In this document: positions 1 through 12,734 of the stretch, in pieces
Position numbering within the stretch: the first letter of the stretch is position 1
Layout of the letters: each line of letters opens with the position of its first letter
Source of the DNA: Tillus elongatus
Taxonomy: Eukaryota > Arthropoda > Insecta > Coleoptera > Cleridae
Length of the DNA: 64,000 nt
Assembly: GCA_964006375.1 (NCBI GenBank)
Contig: OZ023267.1
Span: 16,503,471-16,567,470, forward strand
Reading direction: 5' to 3'
Notes under the pieces: generated by a model
What the model was told of the DNA's origin: nothing
Seen by the model: the letters and a program-made list of their open reading frames with translations, nothing else
Databases searched by the model: none
Translations under genes and position numbers: made by a program

Positions 1-497
1 GAGAAGTGAATAAATTTAGAGCTCGGATATCGACGTAGCGATCAGGATCGGTCTGCGGATTAGAAGGGAGCTTGATTTTGAAGTGAAAATTCGCTTTGCG
101 GGCTGGTTAGCCAGAGCTACAGAATCGGAGTTTGCAGTAGTTTATGACAGAGCTGTACCGTCCCAATCCTATTAAGCTCGGCTCTGGTGATAACGGGTCA
201 GCAATCCGGGTTGTTCTGTCCCATTAGAGACGGTGCGGGTCCATTACAGTGGACCACTCTACTGCCTGTTCAATGGGCGCCCCTCTATACTGGTCACTCT
301 ATACAAAACAGCACAATCAGATGTCCGCACACAGTGTCAAATCTGATCAGTTATAAACTACATTTGTACAGGGTATTCGAGATAGCATGGTCCATAACCG
401 TTTCTGGAAAACTGCGAGAGATATATGAAAATATTAACCACAGGGGTTGTTTGTATTTACGCAGTCTTTTATTTTATTAACCGTCTTCCAAAAAGTT
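1..497. other. Intergenic/intronic sequence, nothing recognised
   Basis: Moderate-GC stretch with no recognisable domain in any frame. The two short open frames here (around 187-616) show no family motif, and the second runs into a MITE copy. It probably lies downstream of the visible TMTC exons, inside a further intron or past the gene end. Confidence 0.5.
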
Positions 498-813
498 CGG
501 GACGCAGCAAGTGCGTTATGGTAGTGAATTTTCATAAAAATGTTTTTAATAGCAAATATGTGTGTTTTTTTGTTCAGAAAGCAGGCATCAATTTTGATTA
601 CCGGTATAACATATAAAGTAAAAACAATGTGCCATGTTTCATCAGAATAACTTTATCGTTTGAAAACGTACAAAAATTTCCGAAAGTAAACTTAAAGTGT
701 AGCCGAAAAAATCCGTTTCTTGGTCAACCTTATAGGTTAATAGCAAATTGAGCTTTTCAAATATGAAGAATTTAATCAAAATTCGCTACCATAACGCACT
801 TTCTGCATCCAGA
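498..813 (+). mobile_element. 310-bp MITE, copy 1
   Basis: Begins with GGGACGCAGCAAGTGCGTTA and ends with the inverted counterpart ending CTGCATCCAGA, giving terminal inverted repeats of about 27-35 bp. The interior has the family signature of ATG-rich, AT-rich sequence without coding potential. Near-identical copies are at 5521-5830 and 44457-44772. The body joins directly to the long core repeat at its right end. Confidence 0.8.
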
Positions 814-1270
814 ATTTCTTTACTTACAAGCATGCATTATATTCCGATGGAAAATGCAAAAATGCAATAACATAAGGCGTGTTCGACTAAAAAAAAATTT
901 ATTTGTATCACCAACGACTTATAGGCCAGCCTGTGATTGTAGAAATATTTTTTAAGATGTAGCTTAAGACACCTTATAATTAATGTATACAATTTTTTTC
1001 ATATCTTGTATAGTAACGGATATATTAAGCTTTATTGATTTTTTACGAAAATTCTACAAAAATTATGTATCATTACACGATCAACTCTATAACTAAGACT
1101 ACTGCCAAAGCATCAAAGAAAGGGTCTATTTGAAATTAATTTTTTGGAAACATTTTAGTAAAATGAAAGACAATGACGATTGAAACTAAGACTTTAGGGT
1201 TTGTAAAACATTCTTCTTGAGACATTTTCCAATTTTGACGTTTTAAATTCGCGAATAATGGAATGTTCAA
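814..1270 (+). repeat. Long core repeat, truncated copy
   Basis: Matches the core of the (TA)n repeat family: phrases such as CATGCATTATATTCCGATGG, the motif around GGGTCTATTTGAAAT, and GACAATGACGATTGAAAC recur at 5.9-6.2, 8.7-9.1, 44.8-45.2 and 52.1-52.3 kb. This copy stops near 1270, before the (TA)n array and terminal hairpin seen in complete copies. Confidence 0.75.
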
Positions 1271-1534
1271 TAGACACAACTGTCACTACTGGGCTTCCGA
1301 AAATCTTCATGTAACTTGGCGAAGAGGATTTCAAAATAGGTGGTCCTTTAATGTATTCTGTGCAATAAAAGGAACGTAGACATGAAAGTTTTATTTCAAA
1401 CTATTTTCCAACAGGCTAAGTAAGACTCAGTATGAAGTACAGCTTACTCATTTTCTTAAATTCTGATTCCATATTGTGGAATTCAAGGTAACACAACCCA
1501 CTCGTTATTATTATGATTTGTTATTATTTCCAGG

Positions 1535-1994
1535 TGATCGAATTTTATGTGTCCACTTCTATGACGAGAATCTTACTGGGAAACGTTAGATAGAAATATT
1601 GAGGACCGTCATTCAACCACAATTAACTGGAATGTCAGATGAGGAAAGGAATCAGACATGGTACCAGCAAGATGGCGCGTCACCGCACCGTACCAGAGCT
1701 GTTAGTGATGCACTGGAACGAATGTTTTCTGGCAGGTTGGTAGCAAATAGAGGTCCTTACGTCTGGCCCCCACGTTTTCCGGACTTTTCACCCCTAGACT
1801 ACTTCATTTGGGGATTCATAAAGAATGTAGTGTATGGACACCCGGTTGCGACTAAGGAAGGCATGATCAGACGAGTTCGACATGCTTTTGCGTTGCTGAC
1901 ATCAAACCAGATGGAGCAGGCCATCGGTGAAATAGTTATGCGAACAAATAAGTGTTTGCAACAGCAGGGGAATGTCTTCGAGCATTTATTATAA
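1535..1994 (+). pseudogene. DD41D mariner-like transposase, C-terminal fragment
   Basis: Encodes the C-terminal catalytic part of a Tc1/mariner transposase, the enzyme that cuts and pastes the element. The second catalytic Asp is in WYQQDGASPH and the third in FSPLDYFIWGF. I count 41 residues between them, which fits the DD41D (rosa-like) group. The C-terminal end CLQQQG..FEHLL is typical. The first Asp and the helix-turn-helix are missing, and an in-frame stop (near 1590, after TGKR) breaks the upstream part. I could not find paired inverted repeats, so this is a truncated relic. It lies antisense to the TMTC gene downstream of its visible exons. Confidence 0.85.
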
Positions 1995-2827
1995 TATGTA
2001 TACATATAATTTTCTCATATTTCAGTGTTCAATTGTTTGAATTTTATTTTGTATTTATTTCGTTATTTAGTTCAGTTAGTTAGTTTGTTTGTTGACGTAA
2101 CTGGTTCACAGTGTGGTAAGTTTCTAATAACGGCATCAACAGTTTCATGGGAAGGTGCAGGCAAGTCTACATATGGTTCTGCAAATACACATGTTCTTGC
2201 TAACATTCGTCAGAATTCTTCGTGAACTTAGTAGCAGATAAATAAAATCCCAATTTGAGTACATAATTATGTTTTTTGCGATCAAACTGAATTTTTGTGC
2301 AGAGAAGTAAAGTTCACTGTGTTATATTACTCAACTCAAAACATAACTGTCAAACCTGTGAAACCTCTGAAAATTTAGTTACTGTTTGCTATTTTCCATG
2401 ATACTCTACAGGAATCATAATGCATACCCATATTGCATATTTCGAAGCTGAATATCTCAATAACCATACGGTTTGGGTATAGGTAATGATTAACAAAATT
2501 CTAAGAGTAGTAAATTATCTTGCCAATAATAATATACAAGGTGATCCTTTTGAAAAAATGAGATATCTGCGCATATGCGTTTTTAATCACCCCGTAGACA
2601 ACAATCAAGTTGTCGGAAGATTGTGTATACTAAGTTAAAATATACAATAGTGAAAAAAATTATGCATAACAACGAACTTCCAATTTGCATCCATCAATAA
2701 GATACAGGGAGTTGAATGGGACATATTTTTGTAATAAAAACGGCCATCTCGTAAAACACTCAGTATAAAGTAGCAAAACCGTATATTGGGAGAATCGTCA
2801 AGATCAGCTGTATCCGAATCTGTAATA
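1995..2827. other. AT-rich sequence without recognised genes
   Basis: No coding motif on either strand. Short open frames (for example 2025-2225) have no family signature. Some phrases such as AAGGTGATCCTTTTG and ATCACCCCGTAGAC resemble decayed mariner ends but cannot be paired convincingly. Confidence 0.4.
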
Positions 2828-3021
2828 ACATACAGGGCGTTCTATTTAAAATAAGCGAGTTAGTGTCCACTACCGGTATAACCGGAAGTCGCGGGATGTT
2901 CTTAATATTTTAGATGGATTGGACATATTGGTAAACCTCATACTACAAATTTTCAGAATCCAAATCAGTCTAGTTTCTCCAAAACGTCTAATAGGAACTC
3001 GTAAAGAATCAGCCTGTATAG
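2828..3021. repeat. Possible small MITE or mariner end
   Basis: Starts TACAGGGCGTTCTATTTAAA and ends with the reverse complement of TATACAGGCTGATTC. Both resemble the TACAGG ends of insect mariner-type elements. The inverted match is short and imperfect, so the ends are uncertain. Confidence 0.3.
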
Positions 3022-3450
3022 GTTATACTGTCAAGCAAATGTCCTTCTTTTAAAAACAAGACATATTTGTAATTAAAAACATTTTTACGAAAATTCGCTA
3101 CCATAACGCACTTGCTGCGTGCAGACTTTTAATTAATAAACAGTTTAATATCATAGGCAGTAACAACTATTATATCTCCATCATACTATGTTTTATTAAA
3201 ATGGCAATTTCATTTACATTATTAGTCTGAAACCCTTTACAAATTTGAGGGAAACTCTGCCTAAAAAATATCCACAATCCTGCCGGAATATTAAATAAGC
3301 ACAAAACAGTGACCATCACTTGTACATGGGGTTGAACTTTAAACCATAATATATTTTTGATTGCTTTAATTACAATTGTGTAAAAAGGGATCAGCTTGAC
3401 CACACCGTAATTATAATTAAATTAAGCATTAGAGAAGTGGTTTTACTCAC

Positions 3451-3565
3451 AGATTGTAATGGACGTCAGCCATATTGGGTCTGTAGTGCAGTGCTTTTCT
3501 GAAAGCCCATTCCGCCTCTTCAATACGCCCTTGGCTACTCAGCACACTGCCCAAATTTCCATAAG
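3451..3565 (-). CDS. TMTC2: TMTC-family gene, internal TPR exon
   Basis: A 115-nt exon of the host gene. Read on the minus strand it encodes a tetratricopeptide unit (AYGNLGSVLSSQGRIEEAE, then KALHYRPNMADVHYNL) with the usual TPR spacing of Gly, Leu, Ala and Pro. The acceptor is TTTATTTGCAG|CTTATGG and the donor is AATCT|GTGAGT. It starts in phase 1, matching the phase-1 end of the large exon at 21491-22361, so the two splice together across about 17.9 kb. TMTC proteins are ER multi-pass O-mannosyltransferases with C-terminal TPRs that modify cadherins. The match to the first TPR of TMTC2 is from memory, so the paralog number is less sure than the family. Confidence 0.85.
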
Positions 3566-3566
3566 C

Positions 3567-4190
3567 TGCAAATAAAAGGGAGAAACACAATTAAAGCAAA
3601 ATCACATTACAGTTAGAGTATGAGCTTTCTATGGCAAAAGCTAAGTTTGAATTTAGAGAATTCAATTGTTATAGAGCTCTCTGCGTAAATAGCTTTTGCC
3701 AGAGGACTCCGCAGTACCTATGCTTATACGTATTCTTTATTGTTACTCATTATATAATTTATCATTACAGATAAGCATTAAGCCTACCCATAAACTTAAC
3801 ACATTTATTTAGTCTCGACAATGAACACATTAATGTACTTCTATTCAATTTTTGAAAGAAGTAAACATTGTACTATAAAGAAAAATTACTTATACAGTGT
3901 GATACACATTTAGGAATAAAATTCATCAGTCAGCAAAAAATAGTTTTTGTGGAAAACTCTGAGACACGTGAAGTTTAAATTTGTCGAAAATTATCTTATA
4001 ATCCTAGTTAAAAAAATTAAACTCCCGCCATTTTACCCCCACCACTTTATCCATTTTTTAAAAATAGCAGCCCTACATTTTTTCATTACAATTCGATTGA
4101 TCACATTTTCCTGAATGCGAAGATACCTCATGTGCATGGTCTAATATTACAGTTTTCAATACAGGGTGCAAATTTAATACCTTAATAAAG
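3567..4190. other. Intronic sequence, no feature recognised
   Basis: AT-rich intronic stretch just upstream of the TPR exon. No motif was recognised apart from the polypyrimidine-like region next to the acceptor near 3566-3580. Confidence 0.4.
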
Positions 4191-5075
4191 TCACTGATGA
4201 TCGGGGCAGACCACGAAGTACACGAAATCCTGATTTTGAAGAGGCTGTTCTGGATGAAATCGAACAAAATCCGAAAATAAGTACTAGGGAAATAAACAAT
4301 CATCTGGGAGCATCCAATGCAACGATATGGTGAGTTCTTCACGAGCAACAATTGCGTCCATATCACATCCAACGTGTGCAGGCGCTTTCGCCTAAAAGAT
4401 ATTTTGTACCTCGCCTGCAATTTTTCCAATGGTTTCTGTAACATAATAATGTAGAGAACTTGTTGAATTGTGCATTGTTCACTGACGAGTCTGAATTGAG
4501 GCGCGACGGGATCGTCAATTTTCGTAACAGCCATATTTGGACTGACGAAAATCCCCACGCAGTTTTTGAAAGGCATCATCAACACCAATTTTACTTAAAT
4601 GTATGGGCTGGAATTGTAGGGCGTAATTTGATAGGACCATTTTTTTAACTCACAGACTAAATGCTACACCTTGAATTCCTGCAAAACCAACTAAATGGGT
4701 TATTAGAAAATGTACCTCTTGACATAAGATATAACCTGTGGTTTATGCATGACGGAGCCCCCCACATTTTGCCCTAAATTTCAGAAATTACCTAAGCAAT
4801 ACTTTTGGACGTAGATGGATCGGACGCGGTGGACCTCAGCCATGGCCGGCTCCATCCCCTGATTTAAATCCTATGGACCTTTGTTTATAGGGGCATCTCA
4901 AAAGTATTGTTTATGAAGCAAATGTTGAAAATGTTGATGATCTGCAGCAAAGAATTGTACTTGCATGCGAACAAACCGATTGAGAAATAACTCAGAAACA
5001 TTTCACAGAGTACGACGTTGTATGCTCCGCAGAATACGAAAGTGTATTGAAGTGGCCATTTTGAACATTTATTGT
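4190..5075 (+). pseudogene. DD41D-type mariner transposase relic
   Basis: A decayed but long copy readable in several frames: helix-turn-helix region (GRPRSTRNPDFEEAVLDEIE), first catalytic block FTDESE near 4478, then WTDENPHA and VWAGIVGRNLIGPFF, second Asp in WFMHDGAPPH near 4745 and the SPDLNPMDLCLWGHLKS block near 4857. Several frameshifts and stops (for example after GPFF at 4648) make it non-functional. It is of the same group as the copies at 10.8-11.9, 25.3-26.3 and 63.1-63.9 kb but much older. No clear inverted repeats remain. Confidence 0.85.
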
Positions 5076-5520
5076 AGTCAGGTATCATAAAATGCATTAA
5101 ACTTTTTTATTTGTTGTTTTAATTGTTGTTAAAATTTGCAGACAATACAACTAATTACTTGAGATAAATAATTTTTGAGCGACATCGACATACACAAATT
5201 GAAATATCTCGAAAATGGTGTGTCTGAGAGGTTTGGATCAAATATACATTTTTTGCTAACAATTGATAAGGGCTGCAATGTAGCTATACGGTAGGCCTAT
5301 ATTACTGGGTGTCAAAAAATTATAGCCAATTAAATGCAAGCATAGTCTTACAGGTAGCGCCCTCTACAAACAGTGTTATTAGCAATAACATATTTAAATT
5401 TCTTGCCCTCAAAAACCCCCGCATGCCAACTTTCACACCAAAATTTTAATTTGATTCAGACTTATTAGTGAAAAACCGACAGAAACAAATAACTTTAACA
5501 CGCTCTATTTAAAAAAAAAT
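5076..5520. other. Intronic sequence, probably the mariner 3' flank
   Basis: Follows the transposase relic. No coding motif was seen. The phrase ACAGGTAGCGCCCTC near 5350 may mark a decayed element end. The stretch ends at the start of the next MITE. Confidence 0.35.
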
Positions 5521-5830
5521 CTGGACGCAGCAAGTGCGTTATGGTAGTGAATTTTCATAAAAATGTTTTTAATAACAAATATGTGTTTTTTTTTAACGCA
5601 GGCATCAAATTTGGTTACTAGTATAACCTATATAGTAAAAACAATGTGCCTTGTTTCATCAAAATAACTTTATTGTGTAAAAATGTACAAAAATTTCCAA
5701 AAGTAAACTTAAAGTGTTCCCGAAAAAACACGTTTCTTTGTCAACCTTATAGGTTAATAGCAAATTGAGCTGTTCAAATATGAAACATTTGATCAAAATT
5801 CGCTACCATAACGCACTTGCTGCATCCAGA
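5521..5830 (+). mobile_element. 310-bp MITE, copy 2 (best complete copy)
   Basis: Begins CTGGACGCAGCAAGTGCGTT and ends with the inverted form, CGCACTTGCTGCATCCAG. The terminal inverted repeats extend about 35 bp and include GTTATGGTAG. The interior is non-coding. No target duplication is obvious because it sits inside a larger recurrent unit. Confidence 0.85.
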
Positions 5831-6556
5831 ATTTCTTTTCTTACAAACATGCATTATATTTCGATGGAAAATGCAAAAATGCAATAACATAAGGCGTGTT
5901 TGATTTAAAAAATATGGAAATTTGTATCACCAACGAGTTATGGGTCACCTGTGATTGTAGAAATATTATTTTAAGATGTAGCTCAAGACACCCTATAATT
6001 AATATATACAAACTTTTTTCATATCTTATATAATAACGAATATATTGAGCTTTATTGATTTATTACCAAAAGTCTATTTGAAATGAATTTTCTGGGAATA
6101 TTTTAGTAAAATGAAGGACAATGACGATTGAAACTAAGACTTTAGGGTTTGTAAAACATCCTTCTTGAGACATTTTATTTCTATAGCCCGTATTAGATTC
6201 AAGTTCTTTGCCTAAATGTTGCCAATTTTGACATTATAAATCGCCACTTTGACGTTTTGAGGAAAACCCCAATTTATTTTTCTTAACATGCCTATAACTT
6301 TTTTGTCTTTTGACCTACATAGCTAAATTTTGGTAGGTAACTTACCTATAAGGATGTAAACGTGCGTGTCGAATTTGGTTGCCCTTACTTTGTTAATTCC
6401 GGATATATAAAATTTTTTCGAAAGAAAACACAAAATTTTCCGGGAAAGCCTGGGCAGATTTTCCTAGCTATCGAACCCGTTCAAGCCATTTGCAAAAGGA
6501 ATTTTTTCACCAAATTTAATCAAAATCGGCCCATTATTTTTTGAGTTATCGGTGTG

Positions 6557-6636
<80 letters not shown>

Positions 6637-6768
6637 ATATAAAAATTGAAACTGATCCCGGATATGTTTTCTGGAGGGCCTAATTAGCGCTCATCTGAAG
6701 AAATTTTTTCAAAATTCAAAAGTCGGGATCTCCTCATTAGTGAATTTTTTTTAAGAAAATTCACTAAA
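5831..6768 (+). repeat. Long core repeat with (TA)n and terminal hairpin
   Basis: Complete right part of the recurrent unit: a core of about 700 bp, the block AAATTTGGTTGCCCTTACTT, the purine-rich block with CACAAAATTTTCCGGGAAA, the phrase TTTTTGAGTTATCGGTGTGA, a (TA)n array at 6561-6632, the tail CTGATCCCGGATATG, and the terminal palindrome TTAGTGAATTTT...AAAATTCACTAA at 6738-6768. At least eight further copies are in this window. No transposase is encoded. Confidence 0.8.
6561..6632. repeat. (TA)n microsatellite
   Basis: Pure alternating TA, about 36 units, inside the long core repeat and always at the same place relative to the phrase TTATCGGTGTGATAC. Confidence 0.95.
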
Positions 6769-6848
6769 ACTAAGCATTTGCGATCAATGTTTATATGAAA
6801 AAATTGTCTTATTTTTGTGCTGAATGTGCACCTGTAACATACACCATC

Positions 6849-7027
<179 letters not shown>

Positions 7028-7123
7028 ATACAAAAATTCAAACTGACGCCGGATATGGGTTCTAGGGGTCGTATTTCGCGCTCATTTGCAAAAATTTTAT
7101 GCATGTTTGTTAGAAAAAAAAAA

Positions 7124-7417
7124 CGGGATGCAGTAAGTGTGTTTTGGTCGCGATTTTTCATTAAATGCTTCAAATTTCAATAACTCAATTTGATATTAAC
7201 TTAAGGTTTGTTGGCCAGGAAGCCAGTTTTCTTGGAAACATATTATGTTTATTTTCGGAAAATTCTTGTACATTTTCAAAAAACAAACTATTTTGATAAA
7301 ATATTACATTGTTATACCGGCAACCAGATTGATGCCTGCTTGCATTAGAGGGACATATTTGCTACTAAAAACATCTTTATGAAAATTCATTTCCATAACG
7401 CACTTGCTGAGTCCAGA
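7124..7417 (-). mobile_element. 310-bp MITE, copy 3 (inverted)
   Basis: Ends CGGGATGCAGTAAGTGTG and CACTTGCTGAGTCCAG. The interior is in reverse orientation relative to the copies at 498 and 5521 (for example GGCCAGGAAGCCAGTTTTCT). It is diverged, with several end mismatches. Confidence 0.75.
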
Positions 7418-8376
7418 CTTTTTTACTTAACATTTAAATAGGGAAACACAAAGAGCAGATTAAAATGCGTAAATCATTTTTAAAATGTTTTGCCTAGGGA
7501 GTTTTCGTTGACAATTTTTGCAATGGTATTATAATAAAAATTTTAATTGTTTTCACACAGCAACACACGTCGCTCCAAAACGGACCGCCAAAAGGCATAT
7601 TTTATAAAATTGTTAATATAATAGAATTGATATCATCAAAAAAGGCTTTTATATATAGCTATTTCAATATACATCCAATATCTACGTCAAACCAATTGTA
7701 TTACGTTTGAATGTGTACAGTACAGTGATTGATTAATACGATTTTGTATTCTATTGTTTATCTATTAAATTGAAAATCACAGCGTGTACAGTTGATTAGA
7801 TTTTGTTTGTAAATAACAGTTATTTACCTGTATACACTTCATTTTCACACGACATTGATTTATAATACGTATATAGAATTATCCTATTACTATATCTTTT
7901 ATTAAACCATGGATGGTCTTTTTCTCTTTCAGTGTCAGGTTTGTTCAAAAGTCAATACACTTATACCTATTTGGTATATAAATTAATACATGATTGGATA
8001 AATATCTACATGAAAAACATTAATTTACCTTATGCAAAGCAATATTCTTGCGCACATGGCGTTTCTCAGGCCGTCATTCTGTTAAATTCTGCTGTAAATA
8101 AATGACTAAAGGCAAGATAATTTACTTGGCTTCTTTTCATAGCGCCACTGTAAGCGGTATCACGATAGAATATACATGCGAGAAGTCAGAGAGGAAAAAT
8201 AAATGAATATCAAAAATAATTTAATTAAACATTTTATATTATATAACAGATAGCTGCTTAATGATGCCATTTTTTAGATTATTTACTTATGTATTTATTA
8301 GAACTGCTCCATAGATCTCTACAACATATCGGAAATAGTCAAAACACAAAAAAGAGCTTATCAACGCTGAAATTTA
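7418..8376. other. TMTC intron sequence, nothing recognised
   Basis: Apparently single-copy, AT-rich intronic DNA of about 950 bp. No repeat family from this window, no protein motif and no RNA gene was recognised. Confidence 0.45.
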
Positions 8377-9274
8377 ATATTAAAATATTTGTCCAGAGAA
8401 TAAAACTATTTTTTAATAGCAATAATGTGTGTTTTTTTAAGAAAGCAGGCATCAAATTTGGTTACCAGTATAATCTATATAGTAAAAACAATGTGCCAGG
8501 TTTCATCAAAATAACTTTATTGCTTGAAAATGTACAAAAATTTCCGAAAGTAAACTTAAAGTGTTCCCGAAAAAACACGTTTCTTGGTCAACCTTATAGG
8601 TTAATAGCAAATTGAGCTATTCAAATATTAAGCATTTGATCAAAATTCGCTACCATAACGCACTTACTGTGTCCAGAATTTTTTTTCTTACAAACATGCA
8701 TTATATTTCGATGGAAAATGCAAAAATGCAATAACATAAGGTGTGTTTGATTAAAAAAAAAAAGAAAATTTTTATCACCAACGACTTATGGGCCACGCTG
8801 TGATTGTAGAACTATTTTTTAAGATGTAGCTCAAGACACCCTATAATTAATATATACATTTTTTTTTCATATCTTGTATAATAACAGATATATTGAGCTT
8901 TATTGATTTTTTACGAAAATTCTACAAAAATTATATACCATTAAACGATAAACTCTGTAGCTAAGACTACTGCCAAGCGTCAGAGAAAGGGTCTATTTGA
9001 AATGAATTTTCTGGAAACATTTTGGTAAAATGAAGGACAATGATGGTTGAAACTAAGACTTCAGGGTTTGTAAAACATCCTTCTTGAGACATTTTATTTC
9101 CATAGCCCGCATTAGATTCAAGTTCTTTTCCTAAATGTTGCCAATTTTGACGTTTAAATCGCAACTTTGACGTTTTGTGGAAAACCCCAATTTATTTTTC
9201 TTTAAATGCCTATAACTTTTTTTTCTTTTGACCTACAGAGCTAAATTTTGGTAGGTGGCTTACCTATGAGGATG

Positions 9275-10015
9275 TTGTTGTTGTTGTTGTTCATATATGA
9301 TGGCTGCGGCTTTTTGCCATTAGCACATTTTTCCAGTTTGGTTAGCCGTAAAGCATTTCCAGCTCAACAGTTTATCTACATTCATTGTATACACATATGC
9401 ACACATACATACATATATACACAATTATATACATATATACCGCCATATCGGATCACTCTGTGTAGGTATATACTTCATTTATTCTATGAATTTATTAAAT
9501 AAATATTTTTTATTATTCCTATTTTCATTTTTTCATTTTAATACACATTTATATAAATATATACAACTTTTTTTTTTTCATTTATTTTTATAGATATTTA
9601 TTTTAATTACTTATACCTACAGGAAATGTACATGGGACACAAAAATTTTCATGCCAAGGAGTCTGTCAAGGCAACTTTAAAGACGAACAGGAAGACTTCT
9701 ATAAGATGAGGTGTACATAAGGGGTAGAACAAATGGATTGCTTACCTAATTTATTTATGAATATGTTTTATATTAGTCTAACATGGCTATATACATCTAC
9801 ACCTATATTTATTTACAAACCCAGCCTGTGTATGTGGTCAATTAGGATTTTATATATTTCTATATTTTTCATTTCCAATAACTGAGTAATGCAAAATGGT
9901 TTCTGTATGAAATTTAGGTTCATAATAATTTGAAAAATTGTTTCAATTATGTTTTGTTTATTACTACATTCTAGTAAGACATGCTGTGAATTACCCACCT
10001 CTCCACACACACAGA
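9275..10015 (-). mobile_element. LINE 3' end fragment (I/R1-like), with target duplication
   Basis: Inserted in the core repeat with flanking TATGAGGATG (9265-9274) and TATAAGGATG (10016-10025), a 10-bp target duplication with one mismatch. On the minus strand the first about 200 nt encode a C-terminal LINE segment with [17 protein letters not shown], reminiscent of the Cys/His motif after RNase H or RT in I/R1-type LINEs. A 3' UTR of about 540 bp and a (CAA)n tail, read as TTG repeats at 9275-9290, follow. It is a 5'-truncated insertion of a retroelement that copied itself by target-primed reverse transcription. Confidence 0.7.
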
Positions 10016-10225
10016 TATAAGGATGTAAATCCGCGTACCAAATTTGGTTGCACTTACTTTGTTAATTCCGGAGATATAAATTTTTTTCGAAAGAAAACAC
10101 AAAATTTTCCGGGAAAACCTGGACCGATTTTCCTGGCTAACGAACTTATCCAAGCCATTTGCAAAAGGAATTTTTTCACCAAATTTAATCAAAATCGGCC
10201 CATTATTTTTTGAGTTATCGGTGTG

Positions 10226-10723
<498 letters not shown>

Positions 10724-10779
10724 TAATAAGAAATACTGATTATTTCTTAATAATTTAAAAAAACAAAAAAAAATTTATG

Positions 10780-11897
10780 TCAATGTAGTAAATGTTCAAA
10801 ATGCTCGCCACGAACATCTTGGCAACATGCTAATCTGGTATAGAAATGTCTTCTAACATTACTCAACATCTCAGGCGTGACTGATCTAATCGCAAGCGTG
10901 ATTCGTCTTTTTAAGTCATCTAAGTTGAGGGGCTTAGTTTTGTATACAATACTTTTGACATATCCCCACAAAAAGTAGTCTAATAGCGACAGATCAGGAG
11001 ATCGTGCTGGCCATTCTATCGATCCGCGCCTCCCTATCCACCGATTTGGAAAAATTTGGTTCAGGTACTGCCGGACATTGATTTGGTAATGGGGCGGTGC
11101 TCCATCTTGCTGAAACCATATTTTATTGGCAGGAACTTGTGGGTTTGCTGGATCTGGATATAAGTTTGTCAAAGTTGGCACGACATTATTTTGGAGCAGT
11201 TCTAAATATTTATCCCCATTCAAGTTGCCATCAATGAAAAAGGGACCTACGATATGATTTCCAACAATTCCTGCCCAAACATTAACTTTTTCAGGATATT
11301 GCGTATGTTCCTTTCTCATCCAATGAGGATTCTCATTAGACCAATAGCGGCAATTTTGACGATTAACATGACCGTGAAGTGTAAATGTGCTCTCATCAGA
11401 AAACAAAACATCTTCTAATTGGATCACATTGTTATCTAACATTGCCATCATTTGTTCACAAAAATACGTTCTCCTATCGAAATCGTCCTCCATGAGCTCC
11501 TGAGTTGGTATCATTTTATAGGATGCATTTTACTTTCCTTTAATGTTCGAAAAATTGCTGTGTGGCTAACGTTGAATAGTTGGGCTGCTTGTCGACCAGA
11601 AGTATGTGGGTTTTCTTGAAACTCAAGCGTAATATCCAATTTCGTATCATCACTTACTGCATTGGCAGCTACTTTTTTTATCTGTCTCACATGACCAAGC
11701 TCGCGAAACTGCTTTTCTATTTTGCTAATTGTTCCTTGGGATACAGGCGGCAAATTTGGAAATTTTTCGTGAAATAAGCGAGACACTTCCATCTGTGTCC
11801 GTGTGTTATCTCCATAACCAATCATTTGTAGAATGGTTATTTTGTGCATTTCTGTTAAATGAACCATTTTTCTGATATTATTACGTACAGTTAACAA
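10780..11897 (-). pseudogene. DD41D mariner transposase, single frameshift
   Basis: Cut-and-paste transposase, nearly intact. The N-terminal part (11897-11511) has a helix-turn-helix DNA-binding region (TRTQMEVSRLFHEKFPNLP, later SGRQAAQLFNVSHTAIFRTL). The C-terminal part (11514-10780) has the catalytic Asp residues in FSDES, WFQQDGAPPH and SPDLSLLDYFLWG. 41 residues separate the second and third Asp, so it is DD41D. The two parts overlap by 4 nt (ATGA) at 11511-11514, where one base gain or loss breaks an otherwise continuous frame of about 370 codons. The start could be the first Met or the one at MVHLTEM. It lies in the TMTC intron in the same orientation as the gene. Confidence 0.9.
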
Positions 11898-12107
11898 AAT
11901 TCAAACGACAATAGCACTGACACTAATCACTACTGTCATGCAGGCAGACAACAAGTTGCTAAGGCTACGAGTTTTATACGAACAGAAAGAAAACTGTTTT
12001 TGTTTTTGTTTCATTTCATATCAGTAAAAAGAAACGCAGGAATGGTTTTTGTTTACTTTCTCATTATCAAGAGCTGAATGGGAAATAAGTATTGAATGCA
12101 ATGTAGC

Positions 12108-12448
12108 GAATTTGTGAAATAAAATAATTTTCTATTTTTAATGTTAATTTTTGTAATAAATCTGAAAATACTTAATATTTCCGAAACAGTTGAAGATAGG
12201 TATAGAACATTGTACATGAATTATGTCTAGAATTTTCTGAAGAATCCAAAAAATTAATAATATACAGGGGCTTGTATTTAAAATAAGAAAGTTGGTATTG
12301 GCCACTGTCACATGACGCACCCTGTATAATTTTTTTTTCTTGAAAAAGATGCGCAGTTAAAAATACAAATCGACGTGTCCAAGCGTTTTTCCCAACACGC
12401 CCTCATTTATCCGTTATCGAATTTATTCCATTTGGCTGTTCCACACTG
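12108..12448 (+). repeat. Right 341-bp terminal inverted repeat of the mariner
   Basis: Reverse complement of 10383-10723 with only a few differences seen by eye, for example ATGTTCTATACC for ATGTCCTATACC when read on the same strand. Confidence 0.9.
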
Positions 12449-12455
12449 TATATAT

Positions 12456-12609
<154 letters not shown>

Positions 12610-12734
12610 ATATAAAAATTTAAACTGACCCCGGATATGTGTTCTGGGGGGCCTAATTAGCGCTCATTTGAAGAAATTTTTTCAAAATTCAAAACTCGGG
12701 ATCTCCTCATTAGTGAATTTTTTTTAAGAAAATT

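Noticed and set aside
6738..6768. Helitron 3' end with CTRR
   Set aside because: The hairpin is present and CTAA follows it, but the usual spacing between hairpin and CTRR and a matching 5' TC end could not be shown, so a Helitron assignment is only a hypothesis.
8289..8615. Open frame of 108 codons, also at 425-616 and 44492-44707
   Set aside because: It lies inside MITE copies and its reading is not conserved between them.
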